A stretch of 19,114 bases of DNA from CAYMLL01 sp964390645 (GCA_964390645.1 CAYMLL010000137.1:1-19114), one strand, 5' to 3'. Shown: positions 1 to 6,420, numbered from the stretch's first letter. The notes: generated by a model from the sequence alone, not told the origin. Program-made: numbers and translations.

Positions 1-222
1 TCTGGAAGAAATGAGAAGACTCGGAGAGAAAGAAAGCTGTCCGGAACTCCGGCCGCGTCCGTCGTGAGCCGATGGAGGCGGACGGGACGGTCAAGCTTCC
101 GTGTCTTGCCGCGCGCGCGGGCTCTTCAGGGTCGGTTTCTGCAACGCGCTCCTTCGGGTGGCTCGATCTCGGTGTGGGGGTCTTCGGTGTCCCGCTGTCG
201 CCGTCCACGCCGCTCTCGGCGG

Positions 223-276
223 GATTCGAGCACGGGGCGGGATTCGAGCACGGGGCCGTATTCGAGCACGGGGCCG
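223..276. repeat. 18-bp tandem repeat, three copies
   Basis: Three consecutive units of GATTCGAGCACGGGGCGG are seen at 223-240, 241-258 and 259-276. The second differs by one base (final GCGG to GCCG) and the third by two (also T for G at its first base). The unit is a multiple of three, so every frame reads as a six-residue repeat, but no frame around it looks like a real gene. It is probably a small minisatellite. Confidence 0.85.
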
Positions 277-385
277 GTTCCGACGAGATGATCCCGGCGC
301 GGGAGCGGCCAGCGTCTGGACGGGAGGCGGTCGTGAGAGTGGAATCTGCTGCAAGGTGCCGGTTTGCTGATTTGTTGACAAGCTC

Positions 386-404
386 GGTGCTCGAACGGAG
401 CACC
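386..404. other. Perfect 7-bp hairpin downstream of lexA
   Basis: GGTGCTC (386-392), loop GAACG, then GAGCACC (398-404) form a perfect 7-bp stem about 45 bases past the lexA stop codon. Read leftward it could end the lexA transcript, but no U-run follows on that strand, so it is not a canonical intrinsic terminator. Confidence 0.35.
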
Positions 405-448
405 ACCTGAGGAGGAGGTTCGCCGGGAACTTTCCGGAGACCAGCCTG

Positions 449-1327
449 TCAAAGAATCCGCAGATCCCCTCTCACGAGCCCCACGTACTTGCCAAAGACG
501 ATGACCTCCTTTCGTTTCTCCGCCGTGATGACCAGCGGGTCAAAACGGTCGTTGGCTGCTTCGAGACGAACGAACGCGGTATCTTCGTTCTCCGGGGGAA
601 CCGGGCTGCCGGCGGCGGCCGGGGCAACGGGGCCGGATTCCGATCCGGCGTACTCGGGGCGGTTCTCGTAGTAGAGCCGCTTCAAGGTGCCCTCGCCTTC
701 GATGAACACGGCGGCGATCTCGCCGTTCTCGACGGTTTGTTGACGTCGGATGACGACGTAGTCGCCGTCGAGGATGCCGGCATCGATCATGCTGTCGCCC
801 TCGATCTGCATGGCGACGAGCTCGCCACTGCCCGCGAACATACGAGCGTCCACGGCGAGAGAGGGATAAGAGTTGTCGTAGGGGTCAGCGGTGAGAAAGG
901 ACTGGTGGCGCGCCTCGATCGGACAGCCGGCGGCGATGGCGCCGACCACCCGGACGCCCACGCCCGCTCCCGGGACGACGCCACGGGCGGCGAGCCGTGG
1001 AAAGTGGGCGGCGACGATCGTGTCCTCCTCTCGATCGTCGCGTTGTCGTATCGGCTGCGCTCCGGCTTCGTGGTGTCGCGTCGGCTGCGTTCCAGCGTCG
1101 CTCAGGATGCTCTCGAGCAGCTCCGAGTCGGCGATGCGGATACCGCGACTCTTGCCACTCATCGTGATCAACTTCGCCTCCTTCAAAGCCTTGAGGTGCT
1201 TCGAGGTCGTCGCGGGCGAGCGCAGGCCGACGAGGTCGCCAACCTCACGGACGGTGGGAATTTCCCCGCGCCGCATGAGGAAGAGGATCGCGTCGAGAAT
1301 CTGAAGTTGCTTCGGTGTCAGCGCCAT
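449..1327 (-). CDS. lexA: LexA-family SOS repressor with extended linker
   Basis: This is the SOS-response transcriptional repressor, which binds operator boxes as a dimer and cleaves itself when RecA filaments form. Residues 1-65 are the winged helix-turn-helix (MALTPKQLQILDAI..., recognition region RSPATTSKHLKALKEAKLI). The cleavage bond is Ala133-Gly134 in VVGAIAAGCPI, the catalytic serine is Ser179 in EGDSMIDAGILDGD, and the catalytic lysine is Lys216 in GTLKRL. All key residues are present, so it should be active. At 292 aa it is much longer than the usual 200-230: the extra length lies in a linker (about residues 68-118) holding a duplicated 10-residue unit, and in a Pro/Ala/Gly-rich insert near residues 222-250. 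The start is supported by GGAGG about 10 bases upstream. Its promoter carries LexA boxes, so it is autoregulated. Confidence 0.93.
   Translation of the reverse strand: MALTPKQLQILDAILFLMRRGEIPTVREVGDLVGLRSPATTSKHLKALKEAKLITMSGKSRGIRIADSELLESILSDAGTQPTRHHEAGAQPIRQRDDREEDTIVAAHFPRLAARGVVPGAGVGVRVVGAIAAGCPIEARHQSFLTADPYDNSYPSLAVDARMFAGSGELVAMQIEGDSMIDAGILDGDYVVIRRQQTVENGEIAAVFIEGEGTLKRLYYENRPEYAGSESGPVAPAAAGSPVPPENEDTAFVRLEAANDRFDPLVITAEKRKEVIVFGKYVGLVRGDLRIL
1040..1099 (-). repeat. 30-bp imperfect duplication inside lexA
   Basis: Two adjacent 30-bp units (1070-1099 and 1040-1069 in reading order) match at 23 of 30 positions and encode DAGTQPTRHH followed by EAGAQPIRQR, LexA residues 77-96. The duplication is in frame and lies in the linker between the DNA-binding and cleavage domains. 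Confidence 0.8.
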
Positions 1328-1434
1328 GGGATCGTGTTTCCTCCAGCTCGGCTATCCGGTGTGTACCCGTCCGGACGGTTCGCTGAATTTCGCCGACGTG
1401 ACCGGTGGGAGGGCCTCGCCGGAGCGCCCGCCAG

Positions 1435-1452
1435 GGCGAACGACTGTTCGCC
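1435..1452. promoter_or_regulatory. LexA box 1 (GAAC-N4-GTTC type)
   Basis: GGCGAAC-GACT-GTTCGCC is a perfect 7-bp inverted repeat with a 4-base centre. It fits the CGAAC-N4-GTTCG operator known from Gram-positive LexA proteins. It lies about 108 bases upstream of the lexA start codon, just downstream of the inferred transcription start, and 37 bp centre-to-centre from box 2. Confidence 0.82.
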
Positions 1453-1466
1453 TCGGCGGGAGGAGG

Positions 1467-1495
1467 AGCATAGCGAACGTCTGTTCGCCCATCAA
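1467..1495 (-). promoter_or_regulatory. lexA promoter
   Basis: On the minus strand a -35 element TTGATG (1495-1490) is followed by a 17-bp spacer and a -10 element TATGCT (1472-1467), each matching the sigma70 consensus at 4 of 6 positions with ideal spacing. The spacer is almost exactly LexA box 2, so bound LexA would block RNA polymerase. The divergent ggt gene starts about 65 bp beyond the -35 element, so it may share this control region. Confidence 0.65.
1473..1488. promoter_or_regulatory. LexA box 2, inside the promoter spacer
   Basis: GCGAAC-GTCT-GTTCGC is a perfect inverted repeat of the same type as box 1. It sits between the -35 and -10 elements of the lexA promoter, the position expected for steric repression. 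Confidence 0.85.
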
Positions 1496-1560
1496 GTGGG
1501 AAAACCGAAGATTCTCGAGTTGTTTGCCAGGCGGCCTTGAAATCCGGGGAGGATGAATCC

Positions 1561-3240
1561 GTGGGAGCTTCGAATGTGGTGTTCAGAGGGCGTCTCTCGG
1601 TCCTGATGGGGCTGGCGAGCCTTGCGAACGGGCAAGGTTATGATCGTCCGGCGGATACCACGTCGGCGCGTTCGCTGGTGCTGGCCCGACGCGGCATCGT
1701 CTGCGCCAGCCAGCCTCTTGCGGCCGAGGCCGGCCTGTCCGTTCTGCGCCGCGGTGGCAACGCCTTTGACGCCGCGGTCGCCACCGCGGCGGTGCTCAAC
1801 GTCGTCGAGCCGATGTCCACCGGCATCGGTGGCGACATGTTCGTCCTGGCGTGGTCGGCCAAGGAGAAGCGCCTCGTCGGGCTCAACGGCAGCGGCCGGT
1901 CGGCATCGACGGCGAGCGTCGAGCACTTCCGGTCGCTCGGGCACCAGAAGATCCCGACCTTCGGAGCGCACGCGGTCACGGTCCCCGGCGCCTTTCACGG
2001 CTGGGTGACGCTGCTCGAGAAGTACGGCTCTCTGTCTCTCGAGGAGGTTCTGGCCGACGCGATCCGCCACGCGGAGGACGGCTTTGCGGTCAGCGAGGTC
2101 ATCGCGCGGAACTGGCGAGCCGGTCTGAGCCACGCGGGGAATCCGCAGTTCGCGCACACCTATCTGGTTCGTGAGGGGGACGGCTGGCGTTCTCCGCGCC
2201 TCGGCGAGGTTCACCGGCAGCCCGACCTCGCACGGACCTTCCGCGCCCTGGCGAAGGGCGGCGAGAAGGAGTTTTACCACGGCGAGATCGGGCGCCGGAT
2301 CGCGGCCTTCCTGGAGTCGAAGGGAAGCCTGATCCGCCTCGCCGATCTCGAGAGGCACGACTCGACGTGGGTCGTGCCCGTGAGCACGGAGTACAAGGGG
2401 CATGTGCTCCACGAGCTGCCTCCGAACGGTCAGGGAATCATCGCCCTGGAGATCCTCAACATCCTCGAGGGCTACGATCTCGGGGCGATCGGCCACAACT
2501 CCGCCGAGTACGTTCACCTCTTCGCCGAGGCGAAGAAGCTCGCCTTCGCCGATCGTCGGACCTGGGTCACGGACCTCGACTACCGTGGGCTGCCCGTCGA
2601 GACGCTGATCTCGAAGCCGTACGCGGCCCGCATGCGCGCACGCATCGACCGCGCCAGGGCGCGGAGCTTCCCGAAGTCGACGCTGAAGGTCGGCGACGAC
2701 ACGGTCTACCTGACGACCGCCGACCGCCACGGTAACATGGTGTCGTTCATCAACAGCCTCTACTACGGCTTCGGCTCGGGTCTCGTAGTCCCCGGGACCG
2801 GAATCTGCCTGCAGAATCGAGGCGCGCTGTTCACGCTCGAGAAGGAGCATCTGAACCGCGTAGAGCCGTCGAAGCGTCCCATGCACACGATCATCCCCGC
2901 CTTCGTCACCCGGGACGGCAAGCCCTGGCTCTGCTACGGGGTCATGGGCGGCGACATGCAGCCGCAGGGACACGTGCAGGTCTTTCTCAACATGGTCGAG
3001 TTCGGCATGAACCCGCAGGAAGCCGGCGAGGCTGCGCGGGTCCGCGAGGTCGACGGCACGGTTCTCGTCGAGAGCGGCATCAGCGCCGAGACGATCGCCG
3101 GGCTGAAAGAGAAGGGGCACCGGGTCGAGCGCAGCGTCGGCTCCTTCGGCGGCTACCAGGGAATCCTCGTCGATCCGGAGAGAGGCGTCTATCACGGCGC
3201 GTCGGACAACCGCAAGGACGGATGTGCGATCGGCTACTGA
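1561..3240 (+). CDS. ggt: Gamma-glutamyltransferase family protein
   Basis: This belongs to the Ntn-hydrolase gamma-glutamyltransferases, which transfer or hydrolyse gamma-glutamyl groups from glutathione and related peptides after cutting themselves into two subunits. The N-terminal signature is GGNAFDAAVATAAVLNVVEPMSTGIGGD. The expected self-cleavage nucleophile is Thr381 in GDDTVYLTTADRHGNMVSF, followed by a small-subunit core with CYGVMGGDMQPQGHVQ. It most resembles the shorter YwrD-like bacterial branch. I prefer the GTG start at 1561 because GGGGAGGA ends 7 bases upstream of it; a TTG at 1537 is an alternative. The N-terminus is only weakly hydrophobic (RLSVLMGLASLA), so secretion is uncertain. 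It is divergent from lexA and 22 bp ahead of the next gene, probably in one transcript. Confidence 0.92.
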   Translation: MGASNVVFRGRLSVLMGLASLANGQGYDRPADTTSARSLVLARRGIVCASQPLAAEAGLSVLRRGGNAFDAAVATAAVLNVVEPMSTGIGGDMFVLAWSAKEKRLVGLNGSGRSASTASVEHFRSLGHQKIPTFGAHAVTVPGAFHGWVTLLEKYGSLSLEEVLADAIRHAEDGFAVSEVIARNWRAGLSHAGNPQFAHTYLVREGDGWRSPRLGEVHRQPDLARTFRALAKGGEKEFYHGEIGRRIAAFLESKGSLIRLADLERHDSTWVVPVSTEYKGHVLHELPPNGQGIIALEILNILEGYDLGAIGHNSAEYVHLFAEAKKLAFADRRTWVTDLDYRGLPVETLISKPYAARMRARIDRARARSFPKSTLKVGDDTVYLTTADRHGNMVSFINSLYYGFGSGLVVPGTGICLQNRGALFTLEKEHLNRVEPSKRPMHTIIPAFVTRDGKPWLCYGVMGGDMQPQGHVQVFLNMVEFGMNPQEAGEAARVREVDGTVLVESGISAETIAGLKEKGHRVERSVGSFGGYQGILVDPERGVYHGASDNRKDGCAIGY

Positions 3241-3262
3241 GCGAGGCACTCCCGGGATCCTG

Positions 3263-3673
3263 ATGAAGCTCCTTCTCTTCTACACTCACGAGTTCTGGCT
3301 GCGGCCCTTCGCCAGGAATCTCCCCGACATTCCCGACTGCGACGAGGAGACCGCTGTCGACGGTGCCGTGCTCGCGCTTGTTCACAGCGAGCCGGCGGAC
3401 GGCGAGCGCCGTGGCAAGGTCGTCACCCGGGCGATCAAGAACATCAAGTGGGTCGCCGGGAAGTTCGATTCGAAGCGCGTCGTGTTGCACTTCTTCGCCC
3501 ACCTCGCCAGGGAGTCGGCCACGCCGGAGCTGGCCCGGGAGCTCGTCGAGGCGATGGCGCAGCGGCTGCGTGGGGCCGGCTACGAGGTCCGGGTGACGCC
3601 GTTCGGCTGGTTCAACGAGTTCCGGCTGCACGTCGCCGGGGAGTCGATGGGGAAGGTCTTCGTGGAGATCTGA
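3263..3673 (+). CDS. Free-standing archaeal-type threonyl-tRNA synthetase editing domain
   Basis: The 136-aa product matches the N-terminal editing domain of archaeal threonyl-tRNA synthetases (tRNA_Thr-ED, D-aminoacyl-tRNA-deacylase-like fold), which removes serine from Ser-tRNAThr. Visible hallmarks are the opening MKLLLFYTHEFW, the central VVLHFFAHLA with the conserved His80, and the C-terminal FGWFNEFRLHVAGES. No synthetase domain is attached, so it would act in trans. In the archaeal enzyme, from memory, a Tyr-Lys pair follows FG-aromatic; here Phe117-Asn118 occupies that place, so activity or substrate may differ. The start at 3263 gives the usual family N-terminus; no strong ribosome site is seen, which fits translation coupled to ggt 22 bp upstream. 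Family assignment is confident; function in this cell is inferred. Confidence 0.8.
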   Translation: MKLLLFYTHEFWLRPFARNLPDIPDCDEETAVDGAVLALVHSEPADGERRGKVVTRAIKNIKWVAGKFDSKRVVLHFFAHLARESATPELARELVEAMAQRLRGAGYEVRVTPFGWFNEFRLHVAGESMGKVFVEI

Positions 3674-3746
3674 GTTTCCAGGGCTCCGGAAAGGGCCCCC
3701 GAAAAAAACGAGCGGCAACGGTCATCGAAGACGGCACCGGCCCCCT

Positions 3747-3780
3747 AAAAAAACCCCGCGCCACGGGTATTCGACGCGGG
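3747..3780 (-). terminator. Intrinsic terminator of the small lipoprotein gene
   Basis: Read on the minus strand, CCCGCG (3780-3775), a 14-base loop and CGCGGG (3760-3755) form a GC-rich stem that runs directly into G followed by seven T (3753-3747). It lies about 140 bases past the stop codon of the leftward lipoprotein gene. Confidence 0.65.
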
Positions 3781-3922
3781 TGGCCGCGCGTCGGCGACCA
3801 GGCGATTGCAGTGGAAGGTTCGCTGTGCGTCCTTCCTACCCCGGGTGGCGACCGCGATCTGCCGTGCCCGGGCGACTGTCGCGAAAAGCCGTGTTCCGAT
3901 CAGCCGTGTTTCGAACGCGGGC

Positions 3923-4057
3923 TCAGGGGCTCTTGCTCGCGGACTTCTCTGCGCTGTCGGTCTTGGCGGAGTCGGTCTTGCTGCCGGTCTTGCCGCAGCT
4001 GGTGACGGCGCCGAGCGTGAACAGCGCGCAAAGCGCGAGGACGACGAGCTTCTTCAT
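3923..4057 (-). CDS. Small lipoprotein, 44 aa
   Basis: The reading frame gives a 44-residue protein with a classic lipoprotein signal: MKKLVVLALCALFTLGAV followed by the lipobox VTSC, so Cys21 would be lipidated and the signal cut before it. The mature part is only about 24 residues (CGKTGSKTDSAKTDSAEKS...), low-complexity and rich in Lys, Thr, Ser, Asp and Ala, as in entericidin-like or spacer-type small lipoproteins, though I see no homology that fixes a function. A strong ribosome site AAGGAG lies 8 bases before the ATG, and an intrinsic terminator follows downstream, so it looks like a complete single-gene unit. The strong signals make it more credible than its length suggests. Confidence 0.78.
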   Translation of the reverse strand: MKKLVVLALCALFTLGAVTSCGKTGSKTDSAKTDSAEKSASKSP

Positions 4058-4082
4058 GGATCATACTCCTTGAAGGTATTGA

Positions 4083-4117
4083 GAAGAAAAAGAGGGTCAG
4101 GCGGATTGCCCCTACCC
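4083..4117 (-). terminator. Terminator-like hairpin before the lipoprotein gene
   Basis: On the minus strand GGGTAGG (4117-4111), a 9-base loop and CCTGACCC (4101-4094, one bulged base) are followed by TCTTTTTCTTC. It lies 130 bases past the PmoA-like stop codon, so it may end that operon. It is also only about 25 bases before the lipoprotein start codon, so an attenuator in that gene's leader is an alternative. Confidence 0.4.
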
Positions 4118-4247
4118 CGGGAAACTCGCCGAGAATCTGGCGAGAATGTGTTCTTGCTGGATATCGACGGAAGTACCGGAAACCACCACGGGACCTTACC
4201 GGCCCCCTATATGTACTCAAACGGTCGCGGTCTGCAAAGGTCGAATT

Positions 4248-5201
4248 TCAGGGTTTCTTTCGCTTTCTGGAAGCGCCTGTCTTGTCGGACGTTCCGGTAA
4301 CCGTTGACACCCAGTGCCGGTAACGCTCGGCGACGCGCGATCGCCACGGGCGGCCTCCGTGAGACTCGATTCGATAGCGCACGCGCAGTGGCTCGCCCGG
4401 CCGAACGGTTCGCGAACCTTCGCGGGTGAGGCCGGGCCCCATCCACCCGTCGTCCCGCACGTGCCACTGGGTGCCGTCCGGCGTGTTCTGCGGGTGCGCG
4501 AAGCACGCCACCCCGACGATCCGGGACGGCACCGAGCGCTCCTTCTCGGCGCGCGTGCGCCGGTCGGTTCGCGGGTCGACCGCCAGCGGCACCGGGCCGC
4601 TGTAGTCGCACCACAGAGCGTGCTGTCCGAAGCAGCCCGATTCGTTCTCCGCCTCGTCCGAGTTGTAGATGATCCCGCCGAGGCCCTCCTGGACGCGCAT
4701 CGTACGGGCGACGCGCAGCCCGAGGATGCCGAACCGGGTCTTGCCGAGCGTGACGGGAGCGCCTGCGGCCTCGAGCGTCGTGTCGATGTCCAGAGCCAGC
4801 TGCCCGAGGGAAAGGTCGGTGTAGGTCAGCCGTCGCTTCTCGACGAGAAGCTTCTTCCCGGAAGGATCCCGCCAGCTCAGCAGGAGCAGCGCACCGACCC
4901 GGTCGCCCTTCTCGACGACCTCGGAGATGCTCTCCTGCACGATCGTTCCGGTGCCGCCGCGTTCGGACCAGAAGTCCACGCCGCCGACATCCGCGTGGGC
5001 GATCCAGATGCTCTTGTGGTGTGAGTGGCCGATCGGGTCGAGCGGGTGGTCGAGGCGGGTCAGCTCCAGGTCGTGGGGCCCGACGAAGGGGTAGATATAG
5101 GGCCGGCGCGTGAAGGGGCCGAACCAGGACCCCGACACGACGGTGCGGCCGCGGCGGATCGCGATCACCTTGTCCGGGACGATCTCGAGCTTCAGCGCCA
5201 T
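4248..5201 (-). CDS. PmoA-like protein (DUF6807 family)
   Basis: The 317-aa protein matches the family databases call PmoA-like or DUF6807; despite the name it has no proven link to methane monooxygenase. The family core is visible in residues 50-80: LDHPLDPIGHSHHKSIWIAHADVGGVDFW, with His59, His61, His62 and Asp76 in the conserved pattern. The rest is beta-rich, with no signal peptide or membrane segment, so it is probably cytoplasmic. The C-terminus is lysine/arginine-rich. It starts one base after the stop of the chelatase gene upstream and has only a poor ribosome site, implying translational coupling. The family often accompanies carbohydrate or secreted-enzyme genes in Planctomycetota, but no substrate can be named here. 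Confidence 0.75.
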   Translation of the reverse strand: MALKLEIVPDKVIAIRRGRTVVSGSWFGPFTRRPYIYPFVGPHDLELTRLDHPLDPIGHSHHKSIWIAHADVGGVDFWSERGGTGTIVQESISEVVEKGDRVGALLLLSWRDPSGKKLLVEKRRLTYTDLSLGQLALDIDTTLEAAGAPVTLGKTRFGILGLRVARTMRVQEGLGGIIYNSDEAENESGCFGQHALWCDYSGPVPLAVDPRTDRRTRAEKERSVPSRIVGVACFAHPQNTPDGTQWHVRDDGWMGPGLTREGSRTVRPGEPLRVRYRIESHGGRPWRSRVAERYRHWVSTVTGTSDKTGASRKRKKP

Positions 5202-5202
5202 C

Positions 5203-5619
5203 TCACCGATCCCGGATGCTCTCGGCCTCCGCCGGCGCGTCCGACTCCCGCACGCGGCGCAGCACGACCTCGGCGAGCAGCGGGTCGACGCCGAGCGGCT
5301 CGCTGACGCGTACCCGGAGCCCGGGATGGCGGCTCGCGGCGTCCCGCGCCAGGCGGGGGATGTCGGCGCTCGAGTGCCTTCCGGGCGCCAGCATGTACGG
5401 GCAGACGGTCACATCGGTGGCTCCGGCCGCCACGCACGCGTCGAGCCCGGCGGCGATCGTCGGCGGCGCCAGCTCCATGTGCGCGATCTCGACATGGACG
5501 TCCGGAGCCCTGGCGGCGACGAGCTCCGCGATCTTTCCCAGCGTCGCGTTCGCATTCGCTCGCACGCTGCCGTGGTCGACGAGCAGGATCGCGAGTCGGA
5601 TCGATGGCTCCAAGCTCAC
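5203..5619 (-). CDS. CbiX/SirB-type sirohydrochlorin chelatase
   Basis: This 138-aa protein matches the short single-domain CbiX/SirB chelatases that insert cobalt or iron into sirohydrochlorin for cobalamin or siroheme synthesis. Metal-binding histidines are His16 in LLVDHGSVRANAN and His82 in YMLAPGRHSSADIPRL, the family's two signatures. The length fits the small, dimer-forming version. The frame is open further upstream, but the GTG at 5619 overlaps the stop of the FKBP gene in a GTGA arrangement, and the earlier sequence has no family similarity, so I place the start there. Neither neighbour is a tetrapyrrole gene, which is unusual. Cobalt versus iron cannot be decided from sequence. Confidence 0.82.
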   Translation of the reverse strand: MSLEPSIRLAILLVDHGSVRANANATLGKIAELVAARAPDVHVEIAHMELAPPTIAAGLDACVAAGATDVTVCPYMLAPGRHSSADIPRLARDAASRHPGLRVRVSEPLGVDPLLAEVVLRRVRESDAPAEAESIRDR

Positions 5620-6221
5620 TTCAGGCCGATGACCTCGACTTCGAAGATCAGCGATGCGTTCGGCGGCACGCCCTGAACTTCGCTTCCCCGGCGGTCGAAG
5701 GCGAGCTCCGGCGTCAAGAAGAGCCGTCGTCGCCCACCGACCTTCATCGTGCCGACGCCTTCCTCCCACCCCGGGATCATCCAGCCGGCGCCGACGAGGA
5801 ACTCGAACGGCTTGTTCTTCTCGCGGGTGTTCTCGAACTCCGTTCCGTCCTGTAGCCAGCCGGTCGCATGGACGAGGGCGGTCTGCCCTCGCTCGAGCGC
5901 GGCGCCGCTGCCGACCTCGAGGTCGAGGTACGCGAGGCCGCTCTCGGTCTTCGTCTCCTTGCCGGAGAGCGAGGGAGCGGCCGTCGCCGCCGAGCTGACG
6001 CCGGTCGCCCCTCCGAGGCCGGCGAGCACCGTCGAGACCGTTTCCTCGGTCTTCGCCGAGCCGCTTGCTGCGCGTGCGCCGTCGTCTGCCGCCGCGGCGG
6101 AGCTGGTGCCGGACTTCGCCGTCGACCCGGCGGAGTCGCCACCGCTGCGGTCATCCGCGGTGTCGTTGCAGCCCGAGTTGAACAGCAGGACGCAGGTCGT
6201 GAAGAAGAGGCCGAACTTCAT
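5616..6221 (-). CDS. FKBP-type peptidyl-prolyl isomerase, probable lipoprotein
   Basis: This is an exported FKBP-type proline isomerase that would help fold extracytoplasmic proteins. Residues 1-17 are a signal sequence (MKFGLFFTTCVLLFNSG) with Cys18 as the likely lipid site, although Asn at -3 makes the lipobox atypical. A Ser/Ala/Gly/Thr-rich linker of about 75 residues follows. The C-terminal 110 residues are the FKBP domain, with TGWLQDGTEFENT, KPFEF, GAGWMIPGWEEGVGTMKVGG and PPNASLIFEVEV. The usual Tyr of VHYTG is Ala here, which could lower activity. The start is ATG 6221; an in-frame ATG at 6236 is also possible, and anything further upstream would overlap the promoter. It leads a three-gene operon. 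Confidence 0.87.
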   Translation of the reverse strand: MKFGLFFTTCVLLFNSGCNDTADDRSGGDSAGSTAKSGTSSAAAADDGARAASGSAKTEETVSTVLAGLGGATGVSSAATAAPSLSGKETKTESGLAYLDLEVGSGAALERGQTALVHATGWLQDGTEFENTREKNKPFEFLVGAGWMIPGWEEGVGTMKVGGRRRLFLTPELAFDRRGSEVQGVPPNASLIFEVEVIGLK

Positions 6222-6278
6222 GGTGCTCACTCGCATGGCGGTTCTGGTGATGACCGGAGCGGACGGCACGGTTCCGTG

Positions 6279-6307
6279 AAGGTAGCACGAAACGTACGGT
6301 GTTCCAA
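6279..6307 (-). promoter_or_regulatory. Promoter of the FKBP-cbiX-PmoA-like operon
   Basis: On the minus strand TTGGAA (6307-6302) and TACCTT (6284-6279) are separated by exactly 17 bases. The inferred transcription start near 6272 leaves a short leader before the FKBP ATG at 6236 or 6221. The -10 element matches at only 3 of 6 positions. Confidence 0.45.
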
Positions 6308-6397
6308 ACGCCGCCATGTCCGGGCCCAGGGGAGTGGCGCGTGGCTCTGGTTGCGGGGGGCGAGACGAGGAGGTGAGGGGATCGGGCAGCTCTCGCC

Positions 6398-6420
6398 CCG
6401 GTGGTCCGGATCGCCACCGG
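6398..6420. promoter_or_regulatory. Inverted repeat in a divergent intergenic region
   Basis: CCGGTGG (6398-6404) and CCACCGG (6414-6420) form a perfect 7-bp inverted repeat with a 9-base centre. It lies between the FKBP operon promoter and the rightward hydrolase-like gene, so it could be an operator or an mRNA hairpin in the latter's leader. No protein can be assigned. Confidence 0.3.

Larger units (their letters stand above)
1..448. other. Non-coding or unassigned left flank
   Basis: No convincing gene is visible in this stretch. Several overlapping reading frames are open on both strands, but all are arginine/serine/proline-rich and none resembles a known family, which is typical of spurious frames in GC-rich DNA. 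The first 67 bases are purine-rich and in one + frame read as a charged helix-like tail ending in TGA at 65-67 (LEEMRRLGEKE...), so they could be the 3' end of a gene that begins outside the window; this is weak. The stretch also contains an 18-bp tandem repeat (223-276) and a perfect 7-bp hairpin (386-404), listed separately. Confidence 0.4.

Noticed and set aside
223..276. Possible CRISPR array
   Set aside because: Units are directly adjacent with no spacers and only 18 bp long.
375..404. Possible promoter with TTGACA at 375-380
   Set aside because: No -10 element at the expected distance and no gene to the right on that strand.
64..410. Short open frames around the 18-bp repeat, any strand
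   Set aside because: Several frames are open at once and all look like Arg/Ser/Pro-rich random translation; no ribosome site or family match.
1492..3249. 585-codon open frame antisense to ggt
   Set aside because: Mirror frame of a real gene in GC-rich DNA; its composition is Arg/Asp/Val-rich with no recognisable motif, while the + strand has clear family signatures.
4401..4420. Possible LexA box near CGAACGGTTCG
   Set aside because: The half-sites are one base apart rather than four, and it lies inside the PmoA-like coding region.
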